NCBI GenBank assembly: GCA_004193285.1
Contig: SECP01000020.1
Span: 1 to 64,000, forward strand
Length of the DNA: 64,000 nucleotides
Direction: 5' to 3'
DNA from: Myxococcales bacterium
GTDB taxonomy: Bacteria; Myxococcota_A; Polyangia; Polyangiales; Polyangiaceae
Made by a program: the position numbers and the translations under genes. Below are positions 1 to 9,924 of this stretch, one piece after another (position 1 is the stretch's first letter; every line of letters begins with the position of its first letter). Below the pieces are notes generated by a model. That model saw nothing but the letters and a program-made list of their open reading frames with translations, did not search any database and was not told the origin of the DNA.

Positions 1-119
1 TCAAAACCGACGAGATCGTGGACCCGCTGGGAACGTACGCGAACCAGCTCCGTCAATATGTCGAGGCCGTGAAGCAAGCGACGGGCGTGGATGCGTCGGG
101 CGTGCTGCTTCAGGTGTGA
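1..119 (+). CDS. 3' end of a CDS, possibly a RecB/AddA-type nuclease C-terminus
   Basis: The frame is open from the window edge to a TGA at 117-119 and gives about 38 residues (reading from base 3). The residues include YANQLRQYVEAV and end in GVLLQV. A 'QL..Y...' helix followed by a short strand is how PD-(D/E)XK nuclease domains of UvrD/AddA-like helicases often end, so that is a possible identity. The piece is too short to prove it. The rest of the gene lies upstream of the window. Confidence 0.5.
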   Translation, partial: KTDEIVDPLGTYANQLRQYVEAVKQATGVDASGVLLQV

Positions 120-227
120 GGGCGCCGGGAGCGAAGCTGGCCTGGATTCAGCAATGCTTCAGGTTTGTGCATCCGCGCTAGCGCGTTCGTTGGCCCTTGG
201 CCGACGCCTACTTCAACCCCGCCGAAA

Positions 228-785
228 TCAAGACGGTTGGCCGTAGCGGCGCAGCATGAAGAAGATCACCACGCCGGTTAGCGACACATACAGCCAGATA
301 GGCAAAAAAAAGCGGTTGAGCTTGCGGTGCCGGGTGAAGGAGCGAGTGAAGGCGAAGTAGAACGAGGTGAGCGCCAGCGGCACTACGCTGAGTGAAAGTG
401 TGACGTGGCTGATCAGCAAGGCGAAGTACACCAGCCGGATCGGTCCTACGCCCATGAACTTGGTGTCGCCGTGCATGAAGTGGTAGGTGAGATACCCCAC
501 CAAGAACAGCGCCGAGCTTGCGAACGCCGCAGTCATCAACGCACGGTGGAGGGCGACGCGCCGTCGACGAATGGCGACCCAGCCAACGAGCAAGCAGAGC
601 GCCGAGAGTGCGTTGAAGCCCGCGTTCACGCTGGGCATGAAGCCCAAGTCAGGCCCGGCAGCGCCCCTGCCGCGCAGCAAGATGAACGCGATGAACGCGA
701 GCGCAGCGCTCGAAAGCACCGCGTTGAAGACAAAAAATCGTCGGTCGGAGCGGGCGCTTACCAAGGCCTCGGAGCTTATGCCCAT
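228..785 (-). CDS. DUF420 family integral membrane protein
   Basis: 185 residues with about five hydrophobic segments. The order and the conserved polar residues (HRALM, LTYHFMHGD, SHVTLS, HRKLNRFFLPIWLYVSLTG) match the DUF420 (YozB-like) family. Members usually sit beside haem-copper oxidase or SCO/Cox assembly genes and are thought to help in cytochrome oxidase biogenesis. Here no oxidase gene is adjacent, so the link to respiration is only inferred. I chose the ATG at 783-785; an in-frame GTG at 845 would add 20 polar residues. It is an inner membrane protein. Confidence 0.8.
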   Translation of the reverse strand: MGISSEALVSARSDRRFFVFNAVLSSAALAFIAFILLRGRGAAGPDLGFMPSVNAGFNALSALCLLVGWVAIRRRRVALHRALMTAAFASSALFLVGYLTYHFMHGDTKFMGVGPIRLVYFALLISHVTLSLSVVPLALTSFYFAFTRSFTRHRKLNRFFLPIWLYVSLTGVVIFFMLRRYGQPS

Positions 786-845
786 CGGGTATCTTGGCTT
801 TATTACCCTTTCTACGCGCGTGACGCCAAGGTTGCCCGCGCCCAC

Positions 846-1138
846 TAGGACCGAGCCGGCGCGGTATTTCGGCTGGAACGCTCAAGTACAAATACGTTCC
901 TACTCCCCTTCGCCAGCGCCCGTGGGCCGTGGGTGTTCGGCTTGCGCGAAGGAACCTAGCGCCTGTCCGCGCGGCACGTCCGGCGGCACACCCCCGTGAA
1001 AGATCACGGACCTCCAGCGGACCAAGTCCGTCGAGACGTCACTAGCTCTTGCCGCAGCGCACAGGGGGCGCCGACCCGTGCGGAACATGGGGAGCGACGC
1101 TGGCGTGGCCACTTGGCGCGCGGTAGGAGTTGGGGACC
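846..1138. other. Intergenic region between divergent genes
   Basis: About 290 bases separate the DUF420 gene (minus) from the lipoprotein gene (plus), so promoters for both should lie here. I see no convincing -35/-10 pair, repeat or RNA gene. The only clear signal is the ribosome-binding sequence AGGAG at 1125-1129 before the plus-strand gene. Confidence 0.5.
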
Positions 1139-1861
1139 GTGCGGAGACTAGGGTTGGTCGCAAGCGCAGCGATAGCCATGTTGGGCTGCGCCGAACCGCT
1201 TCGCCTGACGGAGCGAGGAGCGAGCGCTGGAGTCTCGCCCTACTCATTCTGGCCGCCGCCACCGAACAGTAGACTCTGGCTGCCTCAGCCCTCGTCAGCA
1301 GGCAAACACGTCGCACTTGGCGCCGTGGCTTCGGACTTGGAGGTGAGCCTCGTCCGAGCCGGGTACACTGAAGTTCGTTGGTATCCGATCGGAAGCGACT
1401 ATCAGCACGGCTTTGCGATGACGACTCGGCTTGAGAGGCTGGACCTTCGCGCCGGCTCAAACGCGGATCGCTATGCCGCGATGTATCCGGAGCCGGCAAG
1501 TCTGCGTTGGCTCACGTTCGCGCACGCGCCCAGCCTACCTGAGCCGGCCCAGTACCGCGCCTTCCTGATCGCCTTCACCGACCTGCCGATGCCGAGCGGC
1601 CCTTCTGCGCCGACCTGGAACGAACAGACGCTGATGGATGGCCCTGGCGCGCCCGAGCTCCGCAATGCCGCGCAAGCCGCGGCGCGACGTCATGCCACGC
1701 CCAACTATCGCTTCGGAGTCTACGAGTACCAATACGAGTGGGATGAGGCGAGGAAGAGCGGCAGGCTTACCCAGACCGCCGACTCGGGCGCCATGCCAGC
1801 GTGGCCGCCGGCCCTAAGCGGCTTGGGCTTCAGCGCGAGGTCGGAAACTCCCGAACGCTGA
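1139..1861 (+). CDS. Putative lipoprotein of unknown function
   Basis: About 240 residues beginning with a short signal peptide (RRLGLVASAAIAMLGC) whose MLGC fits a lipobox, so an outer- or inner-membrane lipoprotein is likely. The mature part is rich in Pro, Trp and Tyr and shows no domain I recognise. The GTG at 1139 lies 9 bases after an AGGAG sequence; a TTG at 1130 directly abuts that sequence and is less likely. It stands alone between the DUF420 gene and a convergent hybrid kinase. Function unknown. Confidence 0.7.
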   Translation: MRRLGLVASAAIAMLGCAEPLRLTERGASAGVSPYSFWPPPPNSRLWLPQPSSAGKHVALGAVASDLEVSLVRAGYTEVRWYPIGSDYQHGFAMTTRLERLDLRAGSNADRYAAMYPEPASLRWLTFAHAPSLPEPAQYRAFLIAFTDLPMPSGPSAPTWNEQTLMDGPGAPELRNAAQAAARRHATPNYRFGVYEYQYEWDEARKSGRLTQTADSGAMPAWPPALSGLGFSARSETPER

Positions 1862-1914
1862 GAGCTCGCCGTGCAGTCCTTCCCTGGCGGACGTTACGAA
1901 GCCTCCACCCGTCC

Positions 1915-4900
1915 TCATGGGCGATTGAACTTGCCGGCGAGCGCGGCGACTGCTGCCAGGAGCTCCTGGGGCTCTGTCGGCTTTGCCACGTGATTCTGAA
2001 ATCCCTCCATGAGTGCGCGCGTGCGGTCCGCCATCGAGGCGTAGGCCGTGAGGGCAACGGCCGGGACGCGCCCTCCCTTTTCTGCCGGCAGCGCCCGAAT
2101 TCGGCGTATCAGATCGTAGCCTGACGCCTCGGGCATGCCGATATCGCTGATGACGACGTCTGGAATATGCTCGGAGAAGCGATCCAGAGCCTCGGCGACG
2201 GAGCCCGCCAGCGTGACCCTCGCTTTACAACCGGTGAGAATGGATTCGAGCAGCTCGCGCGCATCGGGCTCATCCTCGCAGACCAGCACGCGCAGTCCCT
2301 CCAGCTCCGGTGGGCACTGCAGAAGCGCGTGCGCCTCACCGCGCCGCGACACCGGGGTCGCCAGCGGAGGCATCGACGAGGAGCGAAGCGGGGAAACCGG
2401 CAATCGGACCACGAATGTCGCGCCCTTTCCCACGCCATCACTACGCGCTTCGATGCTGCCGCCATGAAGCTCGACGAGGTGCTTCACGATTGCAAGCCCG
2501 AGCCCCAGTCCCCCATGAGAGCGCGTGGCGGTAGCGTCTTGCTGCCTGAATGGTTGAAACACGTGCGGAAGGAAGGTCGCCGCGATCCCCGCCCCTGTGT
2601 CCGCCACGACGATCTCGACGTGCGAATCCTCTCGCTGCATTCGGATGTAGACGCGGCCCTCCTTCGGTGTGAACTTCACCGCGTTCGACAGTAGATTCCA
2701 AACGACCTGCTGCAGCCGCTCGGCGTCGCCATTCAAGATACCCGCATCTGGATCCAGCAGGACCTGAAGCCGTACGTTCTTCGCCTCCGCAGCGGGGCGG
2801 ATGACCTCGACCGCCGCTTCGACGACGTCCGCAGGCTCCAGCGGCGCCAAAGCCAGCCGCAGTTTGCCCGTAATGACTCGATTGAAGTCGAGCAAGTCTT
2901 CGACGAGTTGAACTTGGATCTTGACGTTGCGCTCAATCGTCTCGAGCGCGCGCTCTCGCTTGTCGTCAGTAAGATGACCTGAACGCAGCATTCGGACCCA
3001 TCCAAGAATGGCGCTCAGCGGTGTTCGGAGCTCGTGGGACGTGACACCGAGCAACTCATCCTTGGCGCGGCTCGCCTCCTCGGCCCGTCGGCGAGCCAGC
3101 TGCGTCATCTCGAACAGCCGAGCGTTGTCGATGCTCGCTCCTACGCGCCGCCCTATTTCTTCGGCGATATCGACGTCTCGCTGCTCGAAGAGTCTTCCTG
3201 ACTCGGATGAGGCGAGAGAGAGCACACCGATCGTACGCCGGTCTACCTTGATCGGGACCGCCATCCAGGAGCGCAGCGCCAGAAGCCGCATCAGCTCGAG
3301 GTGGTGGAGATCGCGTGAGCTAGCAACCAGCATGGCGTCCGTAAGCTCGTGAACGTGCTCCGAAACCCCGGTGCGGACGATGCGCCGGGCGGCGTCGTTC
3401 TCGTCGGCGGGGTACTGGTGCTCGATCTCGCGGATCACCTCCAGCCGGTGGGGGTCCGCATGGGCAACCGCCACGCGTTCCAGAGCGTCCTTGCTGTCCA
3501 GGAGTTGTATCGAGCACCAATCAGCCATGTGCGGCACGGCGAGGCGCGCCAGAGCAGGCAAGGTCTGCCGGTGGTCCAGCGAGGACGCGAGCAGAGCACC
3601 CGCTTCGGCGAGGAAGCGGTGCGTCTCTTCCGACCTTTTGTGGTCATCGATATCCGTGCAGGACCCAACCCAACGCACGATGCGCCCCTCGCCGTCTCGA
3701 ACGCAGGCGCCCCGGGCGAGAAACCAGCGATAACTCCCATCGGAGGCGCGGCGGAACCGGTACTCGACTTCGTACGGTTCTCCGGTCGCCAGCGCGCGGG
3801 TCCAAGCGTCCGTCGCCTGGGCCATATCCTCGGCATGGACGAGGACATGCCACTTGGGCTCGCTCCGCATCTCTTCCAGCGACAAGCCCACATAGGCGAG
3901 GAATTGCGGGTTGCAGTACTCGACTCTACCGTCGGGCGTCGTGGTCCAAACCAGCTGCGGGGAGGATTCTGCGAGCGCGCGGTACTGCTGCTCCGCGGTG
4001 ATGCTCGCGGCGTGCAGGCGGGCGTTGTCGATGGCGACGGCGGCTTGTGCCGCGATCGCTACGATCATGCGCTCGTCTCTTTCCGTGAATACGGCCGCCT
4101 CCGCATGACCGAAGAAGAGCCCGCCATGAACTTCACCGGCGCGCGAAACCACCGGCACCGCCAGGTAGCTACACACTGGCAAGTGACCCGCGGGCATGCC
4201 GTGATACGGAGCGCTCTTGCCGTATCGCGAGTCCTTCGTGATGTCATCCGAACGAACCACGCCGTCGCCGGCGAAGGTCGGCGCGAACACTTCCGTGTTG
4301 CGGGGCATGGGAAAGCCCGCGAATTTCTCGCTCGGCACGCCAGCAAGCGTGTACAGCATGTACTGGCCGCGTTCTGGATCATCGACGTTATAGAAGAACG
4401 CGCCGAACTGCGCGCGGCACAGTGCGGTCGCCTCGTCGGTCAGCCGCGCGAACACCGTGTCCAGGTCGAGGTCCTGCGCAAGCGCGGTGCCAACGCGATA
4501 CAGCGTCTCGTTGATGCGGGCTTCCTCGGCCAGACGTTCTTCGGCCCGCTTCGCGTCCGTCACATCGAGCACCAGGCTCACGTACCCCTGGATGTTCCCA
4601 TTCGTGTCACGGTCGGGGATGTATTGGGCGCTCACCCACCTCGCCCCGCCCGAAGCGTACGGGACCTCTGATTCGAAGGACACCGCTTGGCCTGCCAAGA
4701 CGGCTGCGACGTGCGGGCGGACTGTCTCGTACGCCTGCGGACCAAGTGCGTCAGAGATGTGTTTGCCGATGAGCTCCGCAGCCGGGCGACCGAACCACTC
4801 CTCGTAGGCGCGGTTGACTTGCCGGTACCGTTCGTCCGGCGACATGTAGGCCACCAACCCGGGGATCGCGTCGAGGATGAGACGAAGCTCGGACTCGCGG

Positions 4901-5433
4901 CGCTCGAGAGCCTTGCTCAGCTTGCGATAGCGCGTGCGGTCTTGGGTGACTTTGACGAAGCCGACCGGCTCGCCGGAATCGTCTTGCAGGCGCGACAGTG
5001 AAACTGCCGCATAGAACCGCGAACCATCCTTGCGTTCGCGCCACCCCTCCCCTTCATAACGCCCTTGTTCCCGGGCGGTCCTCAGCTCCAGCTCGGGGAG
5101 CCCGGAGGCGCGATCTTCAGGGGTAAAGAAGATACCGAAATGCTGGCCGCGCACATCTTCCAGAGCGTGCCCCTTGATCTGCTGGGCCGCTCGATTGAAC
5201 GTGATGATCCTACCGTCTGGGTCGAGCATCGAGATGGCGTGATCCCGAACCCCCTCGACGATCAGATGCAGCCGCTGCTCCTGCTGCCTCAATTCCCGTT
5301 CGATGCGTTGGCGCTCCACCGTGACATCTGCAGACGCGCGTCGCGACGCCGCGTCTTCCAAAACTTCGAGGCGGCTGCGCATCGTGCGTAGCTCCTCGAT
5401 GAGCGCCTCTTTTGTCTTCGCTTCGTCGTTCAT
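1915..5433 (-). CDS. Hybrid sensor histidine kinase (PAS-PAS-GAF-PAS-GAF-HisKA-HATPase-REC)
   Basis: 1172 residues, no membrane segment, so probably cytoplasmic. In order: a short coiled coil (1-55); PAS domains about 55-170 and 180-295; a GAF about 305-475; a third PAS about 480-600; a second GAF about 605-775; HisKA with phospho-acceptor His800 in SHELRTPL; HATPase_c 900-1015 with N-box NLLSNAVK and HGGLGLGL; and a C-terminal receiver 1045-1165 with Asp1097 in DIGMP and Lys in AKPTEP. No DNA-binding output domain is present or adjacent, so phosphate probably moves on through a phosphotransfer protein encoded elsewhere. Its catalytic core and receiver closely resemble the kinases at 20863, 24757 and 52699. 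Confidence 0.95.
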   Translation of the reverse strand: MNDEAKTKEALIEELRTMRSRLEVLEDAASRRASADVTVERQRIERELRQQEQRLHLIVEGVRDHAISMLDPDGRIITFNRAAQQIKGHALEDVRGQHFGIFFTPEDRASGLPELELRTAREQGRYEGEGWRERKDGSRFYAAVSLSRLQDDSGEPVGFVKVTQDRTRYRKLSKALERRESELRLILDAIPGLVAYMSPDERYRQVNRAYEEWFGRPAAELIGKHISDALGPQAYETVRPHVAAVLAGQAVSFESEVPYASGGARWVSAQYIPDRDTNGNIQGYVSLVLDVTDAKRAEERLAEEARINETLYRVGTALAQDLDLDTVFARLTDEATALCRAQFGAFFYNVDDPERGQYMLYTLAGVPSEKFAGFPMPRNTEVFAPTFAGDGVVRSDDITKDSRYGKSAPYHGMPAGHLPVCSYLAVPVVSRAGEVHGGLFFGHAEAAVFTERDERMIVAIAAQAAVAIDNARLHAASITAEQQYRALAESSPQLVWTTTPDGRVEYCNPQFLAYVGLSLEEMRSEPKWHVLVHAEDMAQATDAWTRALATGEPYEVEYRFRRASDGSYRWFLARGACVRDGEGRIVRWVGSCTDIDDHKRSEETHRFLAEAGALLASSLDHRQTLPALARLAVPHMADWCSIQLLDSKDALERVAVAHADPHRLEVIREIEHQYPADENDAARRIVRTGVSEHVHELTDAMLVASSRDLHHLELMRLLALRSWMAVPIKVDRRTIGVLSLASSESGRLFEQRDVDIAEEIGRRVGASIDNARLFEMTQLARRRAEEASRAKDELLGVTSHELRTPLSAILGWVRMLRSGHLTDDKRERALETIERNVKIQVQLVEDLLDFNRVITGKLRLALAPLEPADVVEAAVEVIRPAAEAKNVRLQVLLDPDAGILNGDAERLQQVVWNLLSNAVKFTPKEGRVYIRMQREDSHVEIVVADTGAGIAATFLPHVFQPFRQQDATATRSHGGLGLGLAIVKHLVELHGGSIEARSDGVGKGATFVVRLPVSPLRSSSMPPLATPVSRRGEAHALLQCPPELEGLRVLVCEDEPDARELLESILTGCKARVTLAGSVAEALDRFSEHIPDVVISDIGMPEASGYDLIRRIRALPAEKGGRVPAVALTAYASMADRTRALMEGFQNHVAKPTEPQELLAAVAALAGKFNRP

Positions 5434-5519
5434 AAGATAAGGGGCGCGAACGATAGCCGATTCGAAGTCTCGAAACTACCGCGTGCGCTCGAGAGGTCGC
5501 TCGCGCCGGGGCGAATTTG

Positions 5520-6737
5520 TCACGGCGCGCGCGCTCCTTCCATGGCTACGCCGCTGGGGGCCAGTCGACGTTGAAGCAGCTCGCGTATAGCAGCCGTCGG
5601 TGATGAAGCCAGGGCTCTTGCACCGTGCTGCTCTGCGGCGACTTGATTTCCCGCGCGGCGATTGAGGTCGCTCAGGACCGCATCCCAGAGGTACGACCCG
5701 GCGAGCCATGAAGGGGGCGCGACGTCTTGCAGAACGGCTAGCGCTGCAACGGGCCCCTGCCACTCGGCAACCGCAACCGCCTTGTTCAGCGTATGCAGCG
5801 GCGACGGCGCGACGCGCTCCAACAGGGCGTAGAGCTCGACGATCTCCTGCCATCTGGTCTCGGCGAAGGCTGGCGCCAGACAGTGCTCGGCGGCGATGCC
5901 TGCCTCGGCGTGGTAGCGAGAGAAGGTCTCGCCGACCGCCGATCGCTCTAGCCACTGGATGCCGAGCTGGATCTGTTCGGGGTCCCACAGCGCGCGATCC
6001 TGGTCCTCGAGTAGCAGTAGTCCGCCGGCTACGTTCTGGCGGGCCGGTAGCCTGCTTGCATGCAGATGCATGAGCGCCAGCAACGCGGAGGTCTCGGGAG
6101 TCGCGCCCAAGGGGTGTTCTGCCAACAGGGTCGCGAGCCGGATCGCCTCTTCGCACAGCTCGCGCCTGATTGCTTGTTCTGCGTGGGCAGACAGGTAGCC
6201 CTCGTTGAAGAGCAGGTAGAGCACGTCGTGCACGCTGGAGAGGCGTGACACCAGCGCCGAGAGCGGGGGCGTCTCCAATTCAGGCAAGTCTTCGCGCAAT
6301 CGAGCTCGGGCGCGAGCGAGGCGCTTGTACACGTTCGCCTCCGTGGTGAAGAGCCGCAGCGCGATCTCGGACGCGCTGAAGCCGCAGAGCGTCTTGAGCG
6401 AAAGCACGATCCGGGAATCTCGTGGAATGGCGTCACCGCAACAGACGAAGAGCATCCGCAGCAGGTCGTCCTTCACCTCGCTGTCGAAGCGAGCGACGGC
6501 CGGAGTGGCTTCCGCCTCCCAAACGGGGGTAGCTCGTTCGAGCAGCCTGAGTCGACCGGCATCCTGACGTAGAGCGTTCGCCAGCCGATTGTGGGCTACC
6601 CGGTAGAGCCAGGCGGCGGGATCTTCGGGTAGCCCCTCGGTGATCCACGCGGTGAGCGCCGCCATGAGCGCGGACTGCACCGCGTCTTCCACCAATTCGA
6701 GGTGCCGCATCCCGACTTTGCGCGAGAGCACCGCCAC
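5520..6737 (-). CDS. ECF42-type RNA polymerase sigma factor
   Basis: The protein has sigma region 2 (VEDAVQSALMAAL...PAAWLYRVAHNRL), region 4 (GFSASEIALRLFTTEANVYKRLARAR) and the long C-terminal TPR-like/DUF6596 extension typical of ECF42 sigma factors (FNEGY, LLALMHLHASRLPAR). It lies directly downstream of a YCII/DGPF gene, the standard partner of this group. The first usual start codon is the GTG at 6737, but region 2 clearly continues upstream in frame (DLVEHFFRREYGRL), with no ATG, GTG or TTG before it. The real start may be a CTG at 6789-6791 overlapping the TGA of the upstream gene. Confidence 0.9.
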   Translation of the reverse strand: MAVLSRKVGMRHLELVEDAVQSALMAALTAWITEGLPEDPAAWLYRVAHNRLANALRQDAGRLRLLERATPVWEAEATPAVARFDSEVKDDLLRMLFVCCGDAIPRDSRIVLSLKTLCGFSASEIALRLFTTEANVYKRLARARARLREDLPELETPPLSALVSRLSSVHDVLYLLFNEGYLSAHAEQAIRRELCEEAIRLATLLAEHPLGATPETSALLALMHLHASRLPARQNVAGGLLLLEDQDRALWDPEQIQLGIQWLERSAVGETFSRYHAEAGIAAEHCLAPAFAETRWQEIVELYALLERVAPSPLHTLNKAVAVAEWQGPVAALAVLQDVAPPSWLAGSYLWDAVLSDLNRRAGNQVAAEQHGARALASSPTAAIRELLQRRLAPSGVAMEGARAP

Positions 6738-6787
6738 GAGCCGGCCATATTCGCGCCGGAAGAAATGCTCGACGAGATCCGAAGCGC

Positions 6788-7135
6788 TCAGGAGGTCGCG
6801 ATCTCCCGGATCTCCAGGGTCGCTCCCGGCATGAACCCCGGGCTCTCCTTCGTGACCTCGAGCGCCTGCTCGTAGCTTTCAGCGGCGATGATCATGAAAC
6901 CGCCCACAATCTCCTTCGCCTCGACGAACGGCCCGTCCGTCACGCCGGAGGTCGTCAGGATCTTGCCGCCGGGCTTGAGCTTGCCGCCCATGTCCAGGAT
7001 GTTCGCCCTGAACTTCTCCTTCCAGGCGCTGAACGCGGCGTACATCTCCTGCATCTGGGCTGGTGAAGGCGGCTGCCGAGCTTCGGGTTGGCTAGGCTGG
7101 CTGCGAAGGACGACCAGGTACTTTTGCATGGGCAT
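6788..7135 (-). CDS. YCII/DGPF-domain protein (partner of the ECF42 sigma factor)
   Basis: 115 residues starting MPMQKYLVVL, with the family signature GVTDGPFVEAKEIVGGF near the middle and a C-terminal LEIREI strand. The family is a ferredoxin-like alpha/beta fold of unknown biochemical role that is almost always encoded next to ECF42 sigma factors and is thought to act in the same signalling pathway. A good ribosome-binding sequence (AGGAGA) precedes the ATG at 7133-7135. The stop at 6788-6790 abuts or overlaps the sigma gene, so the two are translationally coupled. Confidence 0.92.
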   Translation of the reverse strand: MPMQKYLVVLRSQPSQPEARQPPSPAQMQEMYAAFSAWKEKFRANILDMGGKLKPGGKILTTSGVTDGPFVEAKEIVGGFMIIAAESYEQALEVTKESPGFMPGATLEIREIATS

Positions 7136-7263
7136 TTCGATTGTCTCCTGATTGGCGCCGATCGTCGACCGGCACTCCCAAGACCTTCGAGGACCGTCCA
7201 ATTGGACACTCGGTCTCTGTTTTTGTTTCGGCGCGCACGGGGGCCAAGGGCCGCTCCCGGCGC

Positions 7264-7956
7264 TCAGCGACTCGTGAAGTACGGGCGCGCCGCGTCGTCT
7301 GCCTGGCTGCGGTACGCGGCGACGCGCGCGTGGTCCGCCTCCGCGAGCGACTTCTTCATGGCGGCAGCGCCGTAATCTTTGCAGTAGCAGGGGGTACCGG
7401 GCTGCTGGCGCCAGGACTCGGAGAGGGGGCCCGCGTCCACCGGGTCGAAGCCTATCTGGTCCACGATACGAAGGACCTGCTCCCGCGCCGCCGGTGAATC
7501 GCCAGCGACCGACAGAGCGAGGCGGCCCGGAGCCCCCGGGAGGGCTGCTTTCTCCAAGAGGCTCGGCGCCACGATGTTGTTGAACGCTTTGATGACGGGA
7601 CGCCCCAACTGCGCCGCGACCCATTCGCTCTCGACCTGCCCGTCGTCGAGCGCCGCGATCCGGCCGTCTCGCGAGGGATAGTAGTTGTTGGTATCGATGA
7701 CGATGGTGTCAGCACCAAGGGCCGCAAACGCATTGGCAAGCGCGGGCGTCGCCTTCTGGGGGACGGAGACCACCACGATGTCCGCTCCCTGCACGGCTTC
7801 ATCGACCGTGCCCGCGCTCGCGCCTGTTTCGGCGGTCAGCTCACGGAGCGACTGCGGCCCTCTCGAGTTTGCAACCGTGACCTGGTGCCCCGCTCGCACT
7901 AGATGACGCGCGAGGGTGCTGCCGATGTTCCCTGATCCAATGATTCCGAACTTCAT
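7264..7956 (-). CDS. NADPH-dependent reductase of the F420:NADP oxidoreductase family
   Basis: 230 residues with an N-terminal Rossmann motif (MKFGIIGSGNIGSTLARHL) and an NADP-type site (VANSRGPQ). Residues IVVVSVPQKA, DTNNYYPSRDG and KAFNNI are typical of the NADPH-dependent F420 reductase (FNO-like) group found in many bacteria that lack F420. The physiological substrate is therefore uncertain; a ketone or flavin reductase role is possible. It lies 128 bases upstream of the DGPF gene on the same strand and about 90 bases downstream of the alcohol dehydrogenase. Confidence 0.88.
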   Translation of the reverse strand: MKFGIIGSGNIGSTLARHLVRAGHQVTVANSRGPQSLRELTAETGASAGTVDEAVQGADIVVVSVPQKATPALANAFAALGADTIVIDTNNYYPSRDGRIAALDDGQVESEWVAAQLGRPVIKAFNNIVAPSLLEKAALPGAPGRLALSVAGDSPAAREQVLRIVDQIGFDPVDAGPLSESWRQQPGTPCYCKDYGAAAMKKSLAEADHARVAAYRSQADDAARPYFTSR

Positions 7957-8049
7957 GCTGCTCTCCTTGGGCGAAGACCTCGTGGCGCGAGATGACTGCA
8001 GACTAACATCAGTATGAGTTGACGTCCTCGATAGGTGGAGCTCTTGCCT

Positions 8050-9066
8050 CTACACACGCAACAGCGTCTTGATGGCGCGCCGCTCGTCCATCGCGCGGTA
8101 GCCCTCCGCGGCCTGCTCGAGGGGCAGCGTGAGGTCGAAGACCTTGCCCGGCTCGATGCCGCGGCTCTCGATGAGCTCGATCAAATGGGGCAGGTAGCGC
8201 CGCACCGGAGCCGGCCCGCCATGCAGGTGAACGTGACGGAAGAACAGATTCTGACCATCCAGCTGAACGTCGTGGGGGACGCCGACGTAGCTGAGGTAGC
8301 CGCCCGGCCTGCATGCCCCAATCGCTTGAGTCATGGCTTGCTGCGTGCCGACGCACTCGAGCACCGAGTCAGCGCCCACTCCCTTCGTGAGCTCCTTGAT
8401 TCGAGCGATGCCCTCGTCGTCTCGCTCGGTCACGATGTCCGTCGCGCCGAATTCGCGGGCCAGCTTCTGCCTCGACTCATGGCGGCTCATGGCAATGATG
8501 CGCTCCGCGCCCATTTGCTTAGCGCACAGAATCGCCAGCAGGCCCACGGCGCCGTCGCCCACGACCGCGACTGTTTTGCCCGGCTTCACGTTGGCGGCGT
8601 CCGCGGCGAACCAACCCGTGCCCAGCACGTCGGACGCGGCCAGCATGCTGGAAATCTGCTCTTCAGCCGGGTGCTCTCGCGTTGCCACCAGCGTGCCGTC
8701 GGCAAGGGGAACGCGCAATAGCGGAGCCTGCGCGCCGCCCACCAGCTGGCGGTGCTCACACGAGGTTTGGTAACCCGCCTCGCAGTGCGGGCAGGTGTTG
8801 TCGGATGCGAAAAACGAGCCAATCACGAACTGACCTGGCTTCACCGAGGCGACGCCCCGACCTACCTCCTCCACGAACCCGCAGTATTCGTGACCCATGG
8901 GCGTCGGCGACTGCGTGGGACTGATGCCGCGGTAGGGCCACAAATCCGAACCGCAAATGCACGTAGCCGCCAGTCGAATGACGGCGTCGGTTGGTTCCAC
9001 GATCTTGGGGACTTCCCGCTCCTCGACCCGCACGTCCCGGGGCCCGTAGAGAACTGCTGCTTTCAT
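8050..9066 (-). CDS. Zinc-dependent alcohol dehydrogenase (MDR superfamily)
   Basis: 338 residues. Catalytic-zinc ligands are visible in [12 protein letters not shown] and [12 protein letters not shown]. The four structural-zinc cysteines are in the segment from [16 protein letters not shown]. The NAD(P) site is [22 protein letters not shown]. The ATG at 9064-9066 follows AAGGAAAGG and overlaps the TGA of the upstream cupin gene (ATGA), showing translational coupling. It oxidises or reduces an unknown alcohol/aldehyde in the cytoplasm. Confidence 0.93.
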   Translation of the reverse strand: MKAAVLYGPRDVRVEEREVPKIVEPTDAVIRLAATCICGSDLWPYRGISPTQSPTPMGHEYCGFVEEVGRGVASVKPGQFVIGSFFASDNTCPHCEAGYQTSCEHRQLVGGAQAPLLRVPLADGTLVATREHPAEEQISSMLAASDVLGTGWFAADAANVKPGKTVAVVGDGAVGLLAILCAKQMGAERIIAMSRHESRQKLAREFGATDIVTERDDEGIARIKELTKGVGADSVLECVGTQQAMTQAIGACRPGGYLSYVGVPHDVQLDGQNLFFRHVHLHGGPAPVRRYLPHLIELIESRGIEPGKVFDLTLPLEQAAEGYRAMDERRAIKTLLRV

Positions 9067-9470
9067 GGCTGCACCTTTCCTTCGTACTGTTCGTCGCTCA
9101 CCTTTTCGAGCCACTCCACTGCCTTACCGTCGAGCGCCTCCTGAATCGCGATGTGGGTCATGGCCGTGGTGGCCGATGCCCCGTGCCAGTGCTTCTCGTC
9201 GGGTCCCACCGTGACCACATCGCCCGGTCGGATTGGCTCGATCGGACCTCCCCAGCGCTGGTGGAGACCGCAGCCAGACGTGACGATGAGCGTCTGCCCC
9301 AGCGGATGGGTATGCCAGTCACTCCGAGCGCACGGCTCGAACGTCACGTACGCTCCGGCGGCGCGCCCTGGAGGCAGGGCCTGAAAGAGCGGGTCGATGC
9401 GTACCGCGCCCGTGAAGTGCTCGGCAGGTCCTTTTTGCGACGCTTGGGAGCCGCTGCGTTTGATGTCCAT
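9063..9470 (-). CDS. Cupin-domain protein
   Basis: 135 residues starting MDIKRSG. A single cupin barrel carries the metal-binding motifs [14 protein letters not shown] and [17 protein letters not shown]. Such small cupins are found with alcohol dehydrogenases and SDRs in small detoxification clusters and may act as a metal-dependent lyase or isomerase; the substrate cannot be read from sequence. It is the first gene of the cupin-dehydrogenase pair, with a 4-base overlap. Confidence 0.88.
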   Translation of the reverse strand: MDIKRSGSQASQKGPAEHFTGAVRIDPLFQALPPGRAAGAYVTFEPCARSDWHTHPLGQTLIVTSGCGLHQRWGGPIEPIRPGDVVTVGPDEKHWHGASATTAMTHIAIQEALDGKAVEWLEKVSDEQYEGKVQP

Positions 9471-9556
9471 CTCGAACCTCGAAGCAATAAATGCGCCTCT
9501 CCATCGGGCTCGAGTAGCCGCCATCGTCGCGACAAGCCGTTAAGCGGGGCTAAACA

Positions 9557-9799
9557 ATGCCGCCGCATCCAAGCTTTCCGCGCCGCTGGGTTCAGCGGGA
9601 TCCGAACAGCAGCCGAGCTGCAAACGCAAACCTGATACGACTCGTGGGCGCGATGCTGGCGGTGGGTCTGGATTGCGCTGCTTGCGGCGGTCAGAGTACT
9701 TCGAAAGGCGACGCGCGCGCCGCCGCGGGAACTGATACAGCCGCTGGATCACCCGTTGCTTCCGGCGGAGCTGCAGGCGGCGTTGGCACAGGTGGCTGA
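9557..9799 (+). CDS. Small Gly/Ala-rich putative lipoprotein, possibly a truncated remnant
   Basis: 80 codons. A hydrophobic stretch (LIRLVGAMLAVGLDCAACGG) could serve as a lipoprotein signal, followed by Thr/Ser/Gly/Ala-rich sequence ending GGVGTGG at a TGA. This is how the linker of a myxobacterial secreted lipoprotein begins, but no domain follows the linker. It may be the decayed 5' end of a larger gene, or a short surface lipoprotein. No good ribosome-binding site was found. Confidence 0.4.
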   Translation: MPPHPSFPRRWVQRDPNSSRAANANLIRLVGAMLAVGLDCAACGGQSTSKGDARAAAGTDTAAGSPVASGGAAGGVGTGG

Positions 9800-9924
9800 G
9801 CACTTGCCAATAGTCGCAGGTCGCCTCCGCCGCCCTGCCGTGCTCGCGCCCCTACGTACGGCTTTCGCTCCGGGTGCCTGGGTGATCGGCGGTGGCAGCG
9901 CCCCGCGTGCTATGGGAGAAAAGA

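Noticed and set aside
3349-4671. Long open frame (440 codons) on the plus strand inside the first hybrid kinase
   Set aside because: It is the antisense shadow of a high-GC kinase gene; the minus-strand frame has clear PAS, GAF and kinase motifs, while this one has none.
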